Shown here one piece after another: positions 51,195 through 60,000 of a stretch of 64,000 bases of DNA. Position 1 is the first letter of the stretch. The number at the start of each line of letters is the position of its first letter. The notes beneath the pieces were generated by a model that worked only from the letters and a program-made list of their open reading frames with translations, searched no databases and was not told where the DNA came from. This stretch comes from JAFGHJ01 sp964525555 (GTDB lineage: Bacteria > Hydrothermota > UBA3072). The position numbers were made by a program, and so were the translations under genes. The stretch spans positions 124,001 through 188,000 of the forward strand of contig CAZGHN010000001.1 of the NCBI GenBank assembly GCA_964525555.1, in the 5' to 3' direction.

Positions 51195-51300
51195 TTTTTT
51201 TAACAACGAATTACACAAATAGCACAAATAAATTTTTTCTAAATCCTAAATCCCAAATCCTAAACCCTAATTTCCCCATTTTGATATTTGATTTTTTATT
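51195..51300. repeat. ACACAAATAGCACAAAT / AAATCCTAAATCCC word repeats
   Basis: GAATTACACAAATAGCACAAAT, then CTAAATCCTAAATCCC, AAATCCTAAACCCTAA and TTTTGATATTTGATTTTTTA. It lies between the IMPase gene and the Xer recombinase. Confidence 0.7.
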
Positions 51301-51317
51301 TTTGCGGCTTTGCCGCA

Positions 51318-52187
51318 TTACGCTCTTGGGTGGGCTTTCTTGTATTCTTCTTTCAATTTCTCAACACTTACATGGGTATAAATCTGAGTTGTAGACAAGG
51401 ATTCATGCCCTAAAAGTTCTTGAATTGCTCTAAGATTAGCACCCCTATTTAAAAGATGCGTCGCAAAGGTGTGCCTAAGTGTATGGGGGCTCATTCGATT
51501 AAGTGTTGCAACCTTGACTATTGCCTTTTTTACAATACGTTGAAGATCCCTCTGCCCTAACCTCTTGCCCGACTTACTCATGAAAAGTGCACCTTCTTTA
51601 TAACCTCTCACCTCAGAAATATATCTGCTTAAAGTCTCAAAAGCTGTTTTTGCTAAAGGCAGGATCCTCTCCTTTTTTCCCTTACCATAAACTCTTAGAA
51701 GCTTACTATTCATATCAAACATAGAAAGGTCAAGATTAACCAGTTCAGAAGCACGAATACCGGTAGCATAAAGTAGCTCAAGAATAGCCCTATTTCGTAC
51801 ATCAAATTCCGTTTCTAAAGCAGAAAAATCAAGCATTCTAACCATCTGTTCCTCAGAAAGAAACGACGGGATGCGCTTATCTGTTCTCGGAGTTTTTACA
51901 GAAAGAGAAGGATTGCTTTTTAAAATTTTATTTTTTTCAAGGAATTTACAAAAAGATTTAATAGCTGAAAGTTTCCGGGAAACAGAAGACTTCTTATATC
52001 CATAGGAAAGTAATTCTCCCATAAATGCTCTTATATCCTTTCTATCCATCTCGGAAAAATGATTTTTACCGTTTTTCTGCAAGAAAGAACTGAATTCTTC
52101 GAGATCAGTTTTATAACTTTTTACCGTAAGATCCGAGAATTTCCTTCTAATTAATTCCTCGATATAACTATCTATTAATTTATCCAT
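51318..52187 (-). CDS. xerD: Xer-type tyrosine recombinase
   Basis: A 289-residue integrase-family recombinase of XerC/XerD size. The N-terminal SAM-like DNA-binding domain covers about residues 1-95. Catalytic residues: Arg in ATGIRASELVNLD, Lys in YGKGKKERILPL, HTLRHTFATHLL (His-x-x-Arg), GHESLSTTQIYTHV (His and the nucleophilic Tyr). It probably resolves chromosome dimers at a dif site. No partner gene or dif site was recognised nearby, and no prophage or integron features are present. Confidence 0.9.
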   Translation of the reverse strand: MDKLIDSYIEELIRRKFSDLTVKSYKTDLEEFSSFLQKNGKNHFSEMDRKDIRAFMGELLSYGYKKSSVSRKLSAIKSFCKFLEKNKILKSNPSLSVKTPRTDKRIPSFLSEEQMVRMLDFSALETEFDVRNRAILELLYATGIRASELVNLDLSMFDMNSKLLRVYGKGKKERILPLAKTAFETLSRYISEVRGYKEGALFMSKSGKRLGQRDLQRIVKKAIVKVATLNRMSPHTLRHTFATHLLNRGANLRAIQELLGHESLSTTQIYTHVSVEKLKEEYKKAHPRA

Positions 52188-52195
52188 ACATCAAA

Positions 52196-52282
52196 AACAA
52201 CAACTTCTTTAAACAACAAATAGCACGAATTACACAAATATTTTTTGACTTATGACTCTGGACATTGGACTTTGGACTTTCA
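52196..52282. repeat. TAGCACGAATTACACAAAT / GGACTTTGGACTTT word repeats
   Basis: AACAACAAATAGCACGAATTACACAAAT-type words then GACTCTGGACATTGGACTTTGGACTTTC. The two word families also occur, in the same or opposite direction, at 51195-51225 and 37280-37310. Confidence 0.7.
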
Positions 52283-52283
52283 T

Positions 52284-53495
52284 TCATGTTTTAAGTTTTT
52301 TCTTTTTTACGGCAGGAAGAAGTAAATTATTCAATATAAGTCTATAACCCGGTGAATTTTTATAAAATTCCAGGTAAGTCGGAGGGTCTCCAACAAGATG
52401 TGTATAATCTTCAGGGTCATGCCCTCCGAGGAAAGAAAAACTTCCCTCGCCATATTCACCATATATATATCTAACTTCTCTTGTATTTGGAATATCAGCC
52501 AAAACAATAACATCTGTCTTTAATTTTTCTCTATTGAAACCGGTATCTTGACCTAAAAATTCTTTTATGATTTCGGTGTGATTTTGAGTTAATATGGCGG
52601 GAATAATATCTCTTTTAGCCATGAAAGTCCTAAGAAAAAAATAACTATTCTTACCTCTTCTTTGTGCAAAATATGTTATATCGACATCCGAATGCTCGTA
52701 AATATTTAAAGAGGTTATAAGGCCTATCTCTTTTAAAAAAAGCGTATTATTATAATCCGCTTTCATATTAAATCCTAAGGCAATGCCATCTCCATCAATT
52801 TGCGGAGGAACGATATCGATATCATAGTAAGCGAGAGCAATATCCAGAGTAATAGGAGCAGAACACATAGCAAATAAAAACCCGCCTCCACCAACATATT
52901 CTTTTATCGTATACGCGACATCATGTTTCATCTTCCATACCTTAGAATAACCTAAACTTTGAGCTTTTCTTTCATTTATATCAACAACTTCTTTGTACCA
53001 TTTTGTATTAAAATAATTTCTATAGAACTTCCCATATTGTCCTGTAAAATCCTCGTGATGAAGATGCAGCCAGTCATAATTAACAAGAACGCCTTGAAGA
53101 ATATCATCATCCCATATACGCTGGTAAGGAACCTCCGCATATTCAAGAGCAATCACCACCGCATCATCCCATGGACCTTCCGTTTCAGGTATATAAACCG
53201 CAACTTTCGGAGCTTTTTCCAGTTTTACTATTTCCATGTTTTCTCTTTCAACAAGGGCATAAATATCATTAACCTGATTTTCATCAACCAGGAAACAAGT
53301 CACCCCTCTTTTGCCTGCTTCCTTTTTTATTCCTTCAAGACCAGGAAGAAGAAAGCTGCCACCTCTATAATTAAGAAGCCACTCGGCATTAAGCCCCTGT
53401 TCCAACACCCAATACGTTAGACCATAGGCTTTTAAGTGGTCAGTTTGTGTTCCATCCATTGGGATTAGTAAACTTGCAATAATTATAAAAACCAT
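52284..53495 (-). CDS. Secreted protein of the family often annotated 'asparagine synthetase B'
   Basis: A 403-residue protein with a short hydrophobic N-terminus then LIPMDGTQTDHLKAYGLTYW, LLNYRGGSFLLPG, APKVAVYIPETEGPWDDAV and DWLHLHHEDFTGQYGKFY. I recall very similar proteins in Bacteroidota labelled asparagine synthetase B. None of the AsnB features (N-terminal Cys2 glutaminase, PP-loop) is present, so that name is probably misleading. GGGFLFAMCSAP near residue 205 resembles the nucleophile elbow of amidotransferase/ThuA-like folds. The function is unknown; location is probably periplasmic. Confidence 0.65.
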   Translation of the reverse strand: MVFIIIASLLIPMDGTQTDHLKAYGLTYWVLEQGLNAEWLLNYRGGSFLLPGLEGIKKEAGKRGVTCFLVDENQVNDIYALVERENMEIVKLEKAPKVAVYIPETEGPWDDAVVIALEYAEVPYQRIWDDDILQGVLVNYDWLHLHHEDFTGQYGKFYRNYFNTKWYKEVVDINERKAQSLGYSKVWKMKHDVAYTIKEYVGGGGFLFAMCSAPITLDIALAYYDIDIVPPQIDGDGIALGFNMKADYNNTLFLKEIGLITSLNIYEHSDVDITYFAQRRGKNSYFFLRTFMAKRDIIPAILTQNHTEIIKEFLGQDTGFNREKLKTDVIVLADIPNTREVRYIYGEYGEGSFSFLGGHDPEDYTHLVGDPPTYLEFYKNSPGYRLILNNLLLPAVKKKKLKT

Positions 53496-53547
53496 TTGTT
53501 AAAAATTACCTTTGTTATACAATAAGTCAAGGTCGCTTCGCGACATT

Positions 53548-53690
53548 TAATTAGCCACAAAAATATTGAGATTTAATCATTCTGTGGCTAATTAGTTATT
53601 CGTCAATTGGTCAATTAGTATATTAGTAAAAATTTTAAACTTATTTACTAATTCACTTATATACTGATAACTGAAATACGGACTCCATCT
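53548..53690. repeat. Hairpin plus TCAATTGGTCAATTAGTA word repeats
   Basis: Bases 53548-53559 and 53583-53594 form a perfect 12-bp inverted repeat with a 23-base loop, followed by words GTCAATTGGTCAATTAGTATATTAGTA and TTACTAATTCACTTATATACTGA. It lies downstream of the hypB-like gene. It may help end that transcript, but there is no clear U-run. Confidence 0.6.
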
Positions 53691-53694
53691 TAAA

Positions 53695-54426
53695 TTAAAA
53701 TAATTCCGTATTTCTTGAAACTATATTTTTCAAATCTTCTGCAAACTGTGTTTTTAAAAGCCCGTCAATATTTCCCAGAGAAGACTCGTACTCCTTATCA
53801 AATCCTATACTCCCTAAAAAAGGGACACCAAGAGAAACCAACTTATTGTCTTTTTCGTTATTTTCTGCAACACGCATATCTTCAATTATTCCAAGAACTT
53901 TTCTCCCGGATTCCTTGCTCATCTGTATAACTTTTTTAAGGGTTTCTATAGTCAATTTCGATCTATTCCCTACCATAATGAACTCTATCCTTTTGATCAC
54001 TCTAATAACATCCAAAGCAGTGTCGCCAATTCCGGGAGGCATATCGACAATCAAGAAATCAAGATTCTCCCATCTTGTTATTGCCAAAAGCTCGATAATG
54101 GCATTAGAAAAGTCCTCTCCTCTAAAAGGTAGAGGATTTTCTTGTGCGAAATAAACAATAGACATAAATTTAATGCCTTTTATATCGGGCGGAATAATGC
54201 CTTTTTCTTCTTCCGGAAAAACATCTTCTACTCCGAGAATTACATGATCGGTTGGACCTGTTAAATCAAGATCAAGAAGACCTACTTCCTTCCCCATGTT
54301 CTTAAGTATCAAAGCAAGCATAGTAGATACCGAACTCTTCCCCACACCCCCTTTACCTCCTGAAACGGCAATTATTCTTTTAATACCTAACAGCCTCTCA
54401 TCCATTACATTAAATCTCGGGTCCAT
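53695..54426 (-). CDS. Archaeal-type HypB (Mrp/MinD-family ATPase), nickel-hydrogenase maturation
   Basis: A 243-residue SIMIBI-class P-loop ATPase: deviant Walker A GGKGGVGKSSVS near residue 22, LLDLDLTGPTDHVILG near 46, DFLIVDMPPGIGDTALDV near 118. The overall sequence (IIPPDIKGIKFMSIVYFAQE, LLAITRWENLDFLI) matches what I recall of the Thermococcus HypB-AT protein, which works with HypA to insert nickel, rather than the GTPase HypB of most bacteria or the Fe-S carrier Mrp. ATG 54426 gives the MDPR start seen in that family; TTG 54465 is an alternative. A hypA gene lies upstream on the same strand. Confidence 0.8.
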   Translation of the reverse strand: MDPRFNVMDERLLGIKRIIAVSGGKGGVGKSSVSTMLALILKNMGKEVGLLDLDLTGPTDHVILGVEDVFPEEEKGIIPPDIKGIKFMSIVYFAQENPLPFRGEDFSNAIIELLAITRWENLDFLIVDMPPGIGDTALDVIRVIKRIEFIMVGNRSKLTIETLKKVIQMSKESGRKVLGIIEDMRVAENNEKDNKLVSLGVPFLGSIGFDKEYESSLGNIDGLLKTQFAEDLKNIVSRNTELF

Positions 54427-54494
54427 AAGAATCAGCTTACCTCTATGTGGCTTTCTTTTCTGCAATAAGATATTTCTTCATAATTTAGTTCCCA

Positions 54495-54675
54495 CAAGAT
54501 ATGAAAAATCAAAATTTAAAAAGCAAAATGACAAATAAAAATGTAAAATTATATCTTGTCCCACCCAAAAAAGTAAAAAATATTTGTACGATTCGTGTAA
54601 TTTGTTACTTTTCTGTTTTTTAAATTTATTTTTGAACTTTGATTTGTATTTTTTCATTTTTATATTTGATTTTTG
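54495..54675. repeat. AAAATCAAAATTTAAAAAG / TTTGATTTTT word-repeat tract between hypA and hypB
   Basis: Words AAAATCAAAATTT, AAAATGACAAATAAAAATGTAAAA, then GTACGATTCGTGTAATTTGT and TTTGATTTGTATTTTTTCATTTTTATATTTGATTTTTGAA. The left and right halves are loosely inverted relative to each other. No gene. Confidence 0.65.
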
Positions 54676-54680
54676 AATTA

Positions 54681-55088
54681 TTAGGGGCTTTCCCCTTCAA
54701 TATATTCAATCCAGACACCTCGACCTTTTTCAATCTCAAAATCCGGACTTCCGCACTTAGGGCATTTGGAATAAACTCTAATTATATCGGGAATAAAATG
54801 CACATATTCGGATTCGTCTTCATCTAATTCTTTAATACTTTCCTCGAAATCCCATTCACGTCCGCAAACTCTGCATTTAAAAGAAGCATTTTCTTCTTCA
54901 ATAACGAATTTTCCCTCTATGTTTTTCATTTTGGAAATATCATCTAAAGCAGATTCGAATATATCCTTTTCTATCTGCTGTAGTTTCCCTATTTTAACAA
55001 GAACTTTATTTACCTTAATAAGATTCTTTTCTTCCTTATATTTCAAAACGGTATTAACAACCGATTCAGCTAAAGCCCACTCATGCAA
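54681..55088 (-). CDS. hypA: Hydrogenase/nickel maturation protein HypA (archaeal type)
   Basis: A 135-residue nickel metallochaperone. It has two zinc-binding CxxC pairs (CRVCG and CPKCGSP), and between them an extended segment with YVHFIPDIIRVYSKCPKC, then FEIEKGRGVW, matching Thermococcus-type HypA. A TTG start at 55088 gives MHEWALAESVV, with the Met-His-Glu nickel site required at the N-terminus. It has AGGAG at 8-base spacing, whereas the GTG 9 bases earlier overlaps the ribosome-binding site and would bury that motif. No hydrogenase structural genes are in the window. Confidence 0.88.
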   Translation of the reverse strand: MHEWALAESVVNTVLKYKEEKNLIKVNKVLVKIGKLQQIEKDIFESALDDISKMKNIEGKFVIEEENASFKCRVCGREWDFEESIKELDEDESEYVHFIPDIIRVYSKCPKCGSPDFEIEKGRGVWIEYIEGESP

Positions 55089-55159
55089 AAGTTCCACTCC
55101 TTTTTTCTATGAATTTAGTTGAGTATAAATTAACTTTAAACGAAAGTCAAGGAGAAACC

Positions 55160-55262
55160 ACCCACCCCATCCAACAATCGGACACAGATGAACGCAGATT
55201 TAAAAAGTTTTTTTCGTTGTTTAAAACCCAATCTACGCACTAACTCACTAACAAAATTACAT
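55160..55262. repeat. ACACAGATGAACGCAGATTT / AACTCACTAACA word tract
   Basis: CGGACACAGATGAACGCAGATTTA, GTTTTTTTCGTTGTTTAAAACC and CGCACTAACTCACTAACA. The words resemble those elsewhere in the window but are less repetitive here. The promoter for the next gene follows at once. Confidence 0.5.
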
Positions 55263-55265
55263 TGA

Positions 55266-55294
55266 TTGACAAATGAAATAAAAATCTGTATATT
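55266..55294 (+). promoter_or_regulatory. Promoter of the sorting-domain repeat protein
   Basis: TTGACA (55266-55271), 17 bases, TATATT (55289-55294). The ATG at 55326 is preceded by AAGGAGAG, so this transcript has a normal leader of about 25 bases. Confidence 0.75.
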
Positions 55295-55325
55295 ATTATT
55301 ATAAGTTATAAGACAAGGAGAGATT

Positions 55326-56759
55326 ATGAAATATTTATCAAAACTTATTTTATTTTTTCTTTTCGGAAATGGTATTTTATTCGCCCACGCTCCTGATACC
55401 GCGTGGACAAAAACTTATGGTGGTATTGAGAACGATAGAGGAAGGTCGGTCCAACAAACCACTGATGGAGGATACATTGTTGCCGGAGGGACTTATTCTT
55501 ACGGCAATGGAGAAAGTGATGTTTACCTTATAAAGACAGATTCACTTGGAGATACCCTCTGGACAAAAACTTATGGGGGTACTGAATACGAATCAGGAAT
55601 ATCAATCCAGCAGACTACTGAAAAGGGATATATTATCGCTGTTTTTACGGCCGCGGCGGATAATGACGTTTACCTTATAAAGACAGATTCACTTGGGGAT
55701 ACCCTGTGGACAAAAACTTATGGTGACACTAATAATAATACATGCAGGTCAGTCCAACAGACTATTGACGGTGGATACATTGTTGTCGGGCTAACGCATG
55801 CTCCATTTCCGAATGATGACGTTTACCTTATGAAGACGAATTTTTATGGGGATTCTCTTTGGGCAAGAACCTATAGAAGAAATGTTCTTAATATAGGCAT
55901 GTCGGTCCAACAAACTACTGACGGAGGATACATTGTTGCCGGAGGAACTGAGGGCTGGGGTGCAGAGGCGATCTACGACGTCTATCTTATAAAAACGAAC
56001 TACTTTGGAGATACTCTCTGGACAAAAACTTATGGGGGTACTGAGGACGATATAGGCTATTCAGTCCAACAGACCACTGACGGAGGATACATTGTTGCCG
56101 GATATACTTATTCTTACGGTGAGGGAGAACGTGACGTTTACCTTATAAAGACAGATTCACTTGGGGACTCTCTCTGGACGAGAACCTACGGGGGGGCTGG
56201 GGACGATCGGGGCTATTCAGTCCAACAGACTACTGACGGAGGATATATTGTTGCCGGATCTACCGGCGATTTTTACCTTATAAAGACAGATTCAACTGGG
56301 GATACCCTGTGGACGGGGACTTACGGAGGAAGTAGCAATGATAATGGCTATTCAGTTCAACAAACTACCGACGGAGGTTACATTGTTGTCGGGGAAACTT
56401 ATTCTTACGGCACTGGGAACTATGATGTTTATCTTATAAAAATAAAACCCGAAAGTAGCGGAATAAAAGAGAAAATATCCTCTGGTTTATTATCCTTATC
56501 TTTAATCGACCCGAATCCTTTCACAACTAAAACAACAGTTAAATATACGCTAACAAAGGCAACCGATGTTAGTATCTCAATCTATAACCTCCTCGGGCAA
56601 GAAGTAAAAAAACTTTACTCGGGGAAGCAATCTCCCGGCGTTCATTCTATTTCCTGGGACGGCAACGGAAACTCAGGAAAACTACCTACAGGAATTTATC
56701 TGCTAAGGATTAAAGCAGGATATCAAGAAGATTACGCAAAACTTACGTTTATAAGATAA
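55326..56759 (+). CDS. Secreted tandem-repeat protein with C-terminal type IX-like sorting domain
   Basis: A 477-residue protein: signal peptide (about residues 1-21), then about seven tandem units of 45-60 residues built on DTLWTKTYGG..(D/E)..SVQQTTDGGYIVAG..DVYLIKTDSLG, probably blades of a beta-propeller. The last about 80 residues (DPNPFTTKTTVKYTLTKATD, SISIYNLLGQEVKKL, GIYLLRIKAG) form the Por/FlgD-like sorting domain read by type IX secretion. The repeats are also strongly similar in DNA, so copy number may vary by recombination. It is a single-gene unit. Surface exposure is expected; the ligand is unknown. Confidence 0.85.
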   Translation: MKYLSKLILFFLFGNGILFAHAPDTAWTKTYGGIENDRGRSVQQTTDGGYIVAGGTYSYGNGESDVYLIKTDSLGDTLWTKTYGGTEYESGISIQQTTEKGYIIAVFTAAADNDVYLIKTDSLGDTLWTKTYGDTNNNTCRSVQQTIDGGYIVVGLTHAPFPNDDVYLMKTNFYGDSLWARTYRRNVLNIGMSVQQTTDGGYIVAGGTEGWGAEAIYDVYLIKTNYFGDTLWTKTYGGTEDDIGYSVQQTTDGGYIVAGYTYSYGEGERDVYLIKTDSLGDSLWTRTYGGAGDDRGYSVQQTTDGGYIVAGSTGDFYLIKTDSTGDTLWTGTYGGSSNDNGYSVQQTTDGGYIVVGETYSYGTGNYDVYLIKIKPESSGIKEKISSGLLSLSLIDPNPFTTKTTVKYTLTKATDVSISIYNLLGQEVKKLYSGKQSPGVHSISWDGNGNSGKLPTGIYLLRIKAGYQEDYAKLTFIR

Positions 56760-56811
56760 TTGAATTTACAGGTCAATCTAAACAATTGAGTACGTCGAGT
56801 TAGACTCGATG

Positions 56812-56935
56812 AATTAGTTTTTTCTTTGTAGCAATTCACAAATTTACAGTTAGGATATTTGAGGCTCTGTGTTCTCTGTGTGTTTTTTCTTTGTATCCTC
56901 TGTGGTTTGAATTTTGTGGGCGGGAGAAGGCAATA
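56812..56935. repeat. CTCTGTGTTCTCTGTGTG word-repeat tract
   Basis: TTTTTTCTTTGTAGC, GGCTCTGTGTTCTCTGTGTG and TTTTTTCTTTGTATCCTCTGTGG words in the 306-base gap before the macroglobulin gene. The rest of the gap is promoter and leader. Confidence 0.7.
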
Positions 56936-56942
56936 AACAATC

Positions 56943-56971
56943 TTGACATTAATGTTCATTCTCAATATACT
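56943..56971 (+). promoter_or_regulatory. Promoter of the alpha-2-macroglobulin/pbpC operon
   Basis: TTGACA (56943-56948), 17 bases, TATACT (56966-56971). The start codon is 94 bases downstream with AAGGAGG (57055-57061), so this operon has a long AT-rich leader. Confidence 0.75.
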
Positions 56972-57065
56972 AAAAACACACATTTGAAAAATTGATTTTT
57001 GTGTTTTATAACTAATTTTAAATTATAATAATTCAACTACATCTATAAATTTTAAGGAGGTTTAG

Positions 57066-60000
57066 ATGAAAAAAGATAAAAAAAATACTTCTAAAAAGTC
57101 GCAAAAAAAATCCCCAAAAACAACTAAAATAAAATTTAACAGAAAAAAAATCATAGAAAAAGTAAAACAAAAAAAAGTATGGATCCCTGCAGCCGTAACG
57201 GCAGGAATAATCCTAGTTTTCCTGATATTGTATCCAAATTTAAAACCAGTAGAAAAACACATAGAACAACAAAAATACGGCGAACCATATCGACATGAAT
57301 ACCAGGATATGGCTTCTACACCTACTGTACCTACCACGTTAGAAAAAGAGCTTAAAATTACATCCTACGCGCCAACAGGGGAATCACGCGGACAGGTCCA
57401 AATTAGAGTATATTTTAACAATCCAATAATACCATTAACTACTCTTAGCGACGAAATGCGAGATTCGATTTTGAGTCACTTCATCCTTGAGCCTCAAGTT
57501 AAAGGAAAATTCAGAATTTTAGGAACTTCAGGAGTCGTGTTCGAACCTGAGCACAGCCTTCCAATGTCTACTCACTATACTGTTACTGTTAAAAAAGGAA
57601 TAAAAGATATAGCCGGAAACATTCTTGCAGAAGATTTCAGCTGGGAATTTAAAACACCGTTACCAAGAATAGATATTAATCCATACAACGGTGCGCATCA
57701 CATCAAACTTGACCAGGAAGTATATATAACAAGCAATACCTCTTTAAATTTGAAATTCTTACAAAGTAAAATAGAATTCTTTGAAACCGAAACTAAAAGA
57801 AAAGTAGCTTATGAATTTCTGGAATACGAAAAAAATCCGAAAGATGAACAGGACATCGGGAGGTATCGATTGCGCTATCAATATATATTAAAACCGGAAA
57901 AAGAATTAAAAAAAGATACCAGATATACTGTTATAATTAATCCGGGAGTAATGACTAAAAGAGGAAATAGACCAACGGAACAAAAATACACTTCAAATTT
58001 CAGAACCTATCCACCTTTTAAATTTACGGGATCAGGCTTCTGCAGTCACTGCGGCAATAAACTTACAACGGTTCCCTATATTGCTTTCACAAATGAACCT
58101 GAATTTGTAAGCGCCGAAAAAAATATTCTTATCAATCCAAGAGGAGAGCAGAACCCCGTAAGAAGTTACTCTGGCTGTTATATAGCTTACGATATTGGGT
58201 TCGATGAAGACTTATTAGAGCCAAACACAAAATATACAGTGACTTTGAACTCATATTTGACAGACGTTTACGGTCAAAAGTTAGAAAACCCTCAAGAGAT
58301 TTCTTTTACGACCGGAGAATTGACTCCGAAAATGTGGGGACCAAGCGGATATCAAATAATAACTCTCAATATAGAACCTAAACTCGGAATAAAAACAGTT
58401 AATATAAATAAAAGTTTCTACATAATACAGGGATTAGAACCCAAAGATATTTTAGTCAGAGAAAGATTGGCATATCACTATACAATAGATAAACTAATTA
58501 ATAATATAAGAACAGAAGAACTGAGACAGGATATAAAATTAAACGAAGCAAAAGTAGGGAAAGCTTATTTTGATTTAGGTAAACATCTTAGAGGAGGAAA
58601 ATTTGGTGCAGTTGCCTACCGATTCACTTCTCCCCATGTAGAGTGCTACCACGAACCTATATCATTTAACGGTCTAATCCTACGAACAAACATTGGAATA
58701 TACACACAATTATATCCGACAGGGGGGATAATAAAACTAAATCAGCTCACAGACGGAAAACCAGTCGAAATGGCAAGGGTCAAAATATACAGAGAAGACG
58801 ACTTACCCCGATTAGAAAAAATATGGGACCTTATCACAGATAAAAATATAAACAGGATATCACCTTGCTTCACAGGAACAACAGACTCAAAAGGAATACT
58901 TACACTTTCAACCTCGCAGATGCAACAATGCACAAAAAGGAGGATATCAAATAAAATATTAAATGAATTATATCCGCCGGAAGCTGATCCGGATGATATT
59001 TTATATGATCAGGAAAGATTTGGCTTTGCTGAACCTCCGCGTCTACTAATCGTCGCCGAAAAAGGCGATGACTGGACTTTTATTCATACAGAAAGCGGAG
59101 GAAATCCCTCTCTCTGGAGTTTCGGAATAAGTCCCGCATGGGAAGCTGAACGTCCTTTATGCAGAGGAACGATATTCTCAGACCAGCACTTGTATCGTCC
59201 GGGAGATACTGTCAGATTAAAAGGTGTAATAAGATATCTGCTTTACGGTAAATTGCAGACCGGAAAAGGACTAACCTTCGAAGTTAAACTCCGCGACCCA
59301 CACGGGGGAGAAAAACAAATAGAAAAAGTAAGAGTTAACGAATTCGGTACATTTAATTTTGAAATACCTACAAAAGAAGGACAACCACTCGGTTACTACA
59401 ATATAACCGCGGAAAACAGGACACACAATCTAAGATTCTACGGCAATTTCAGATTGGCTGAATTTAGAGTTCCGGAATTCGAAGTTAAGATGGATATAAA
59501 TAAGAAAATAGTTGTACCCGGAGAACCATTTAAAATTTCATGGGAAGGGAAATACTACTTTGGTACACCCATGGCAAAAGCTTCCTCATCCCTCAATATA
59601 ACTCGCAGAAGGACATACTTCAGACCGGAAGGCTGGGAAGATTTTTACTTTGGTATTCCCTATTATCTGCAAGAGAAAAAATCCTCAATCAGCGGTAGTT
59701 ACTTACGCGAAACCATTGAACTGGACGACGTGGGTAAAGCTACCAAAACTATAACTCTTAACCGCAGCGATGTTCCATATAACATGACTTATCTTTGCGA
59801 TGTAGAAGTAACAGATATTTCGCGACAAACTTCTTCAGCAAATAAAAGCATCACAGTTCTACCGGATAAAAGACTAATAGGAATAAAACTTGACGACTGG
59901 ATAATAGCGGCAAAGGATAAACTAAAAGCCTCAATAATAATTTCCGACCCAGAAGGAAAACCATTGTCAGAAATACCATTAACGGTAAAACTTATCAAAC

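Noticed and set aside
51318..52187. Integron or phage integrase
   Set aside because: Size and motifs fit housekeeping XerC/D. No attachment repeats, phage genes or gene cassettes surround it.
53695..54426. Assignment as Mrp/ApbC iron-sulfur carrier or ParA
   Set aside because: The protein shares the fold, but its nearby HypA and specific segments fit the archaeal HypB-type ATPase better. No parB is nearby.
12002..56935. CRISPR array or CRISPR remnants among the intergenic repeats
   Set aside because: Words are 7-12 bases, degenerate, without constant spacers, and no cas genes are nearby.
56732..56983. 83-residue minus-strand open frame with PQRIQRKNTQRTQ
   Set aside because: Again the CACAGAG/CACAAAG repeat read as protein, and it spans the macroglobulin promoter.
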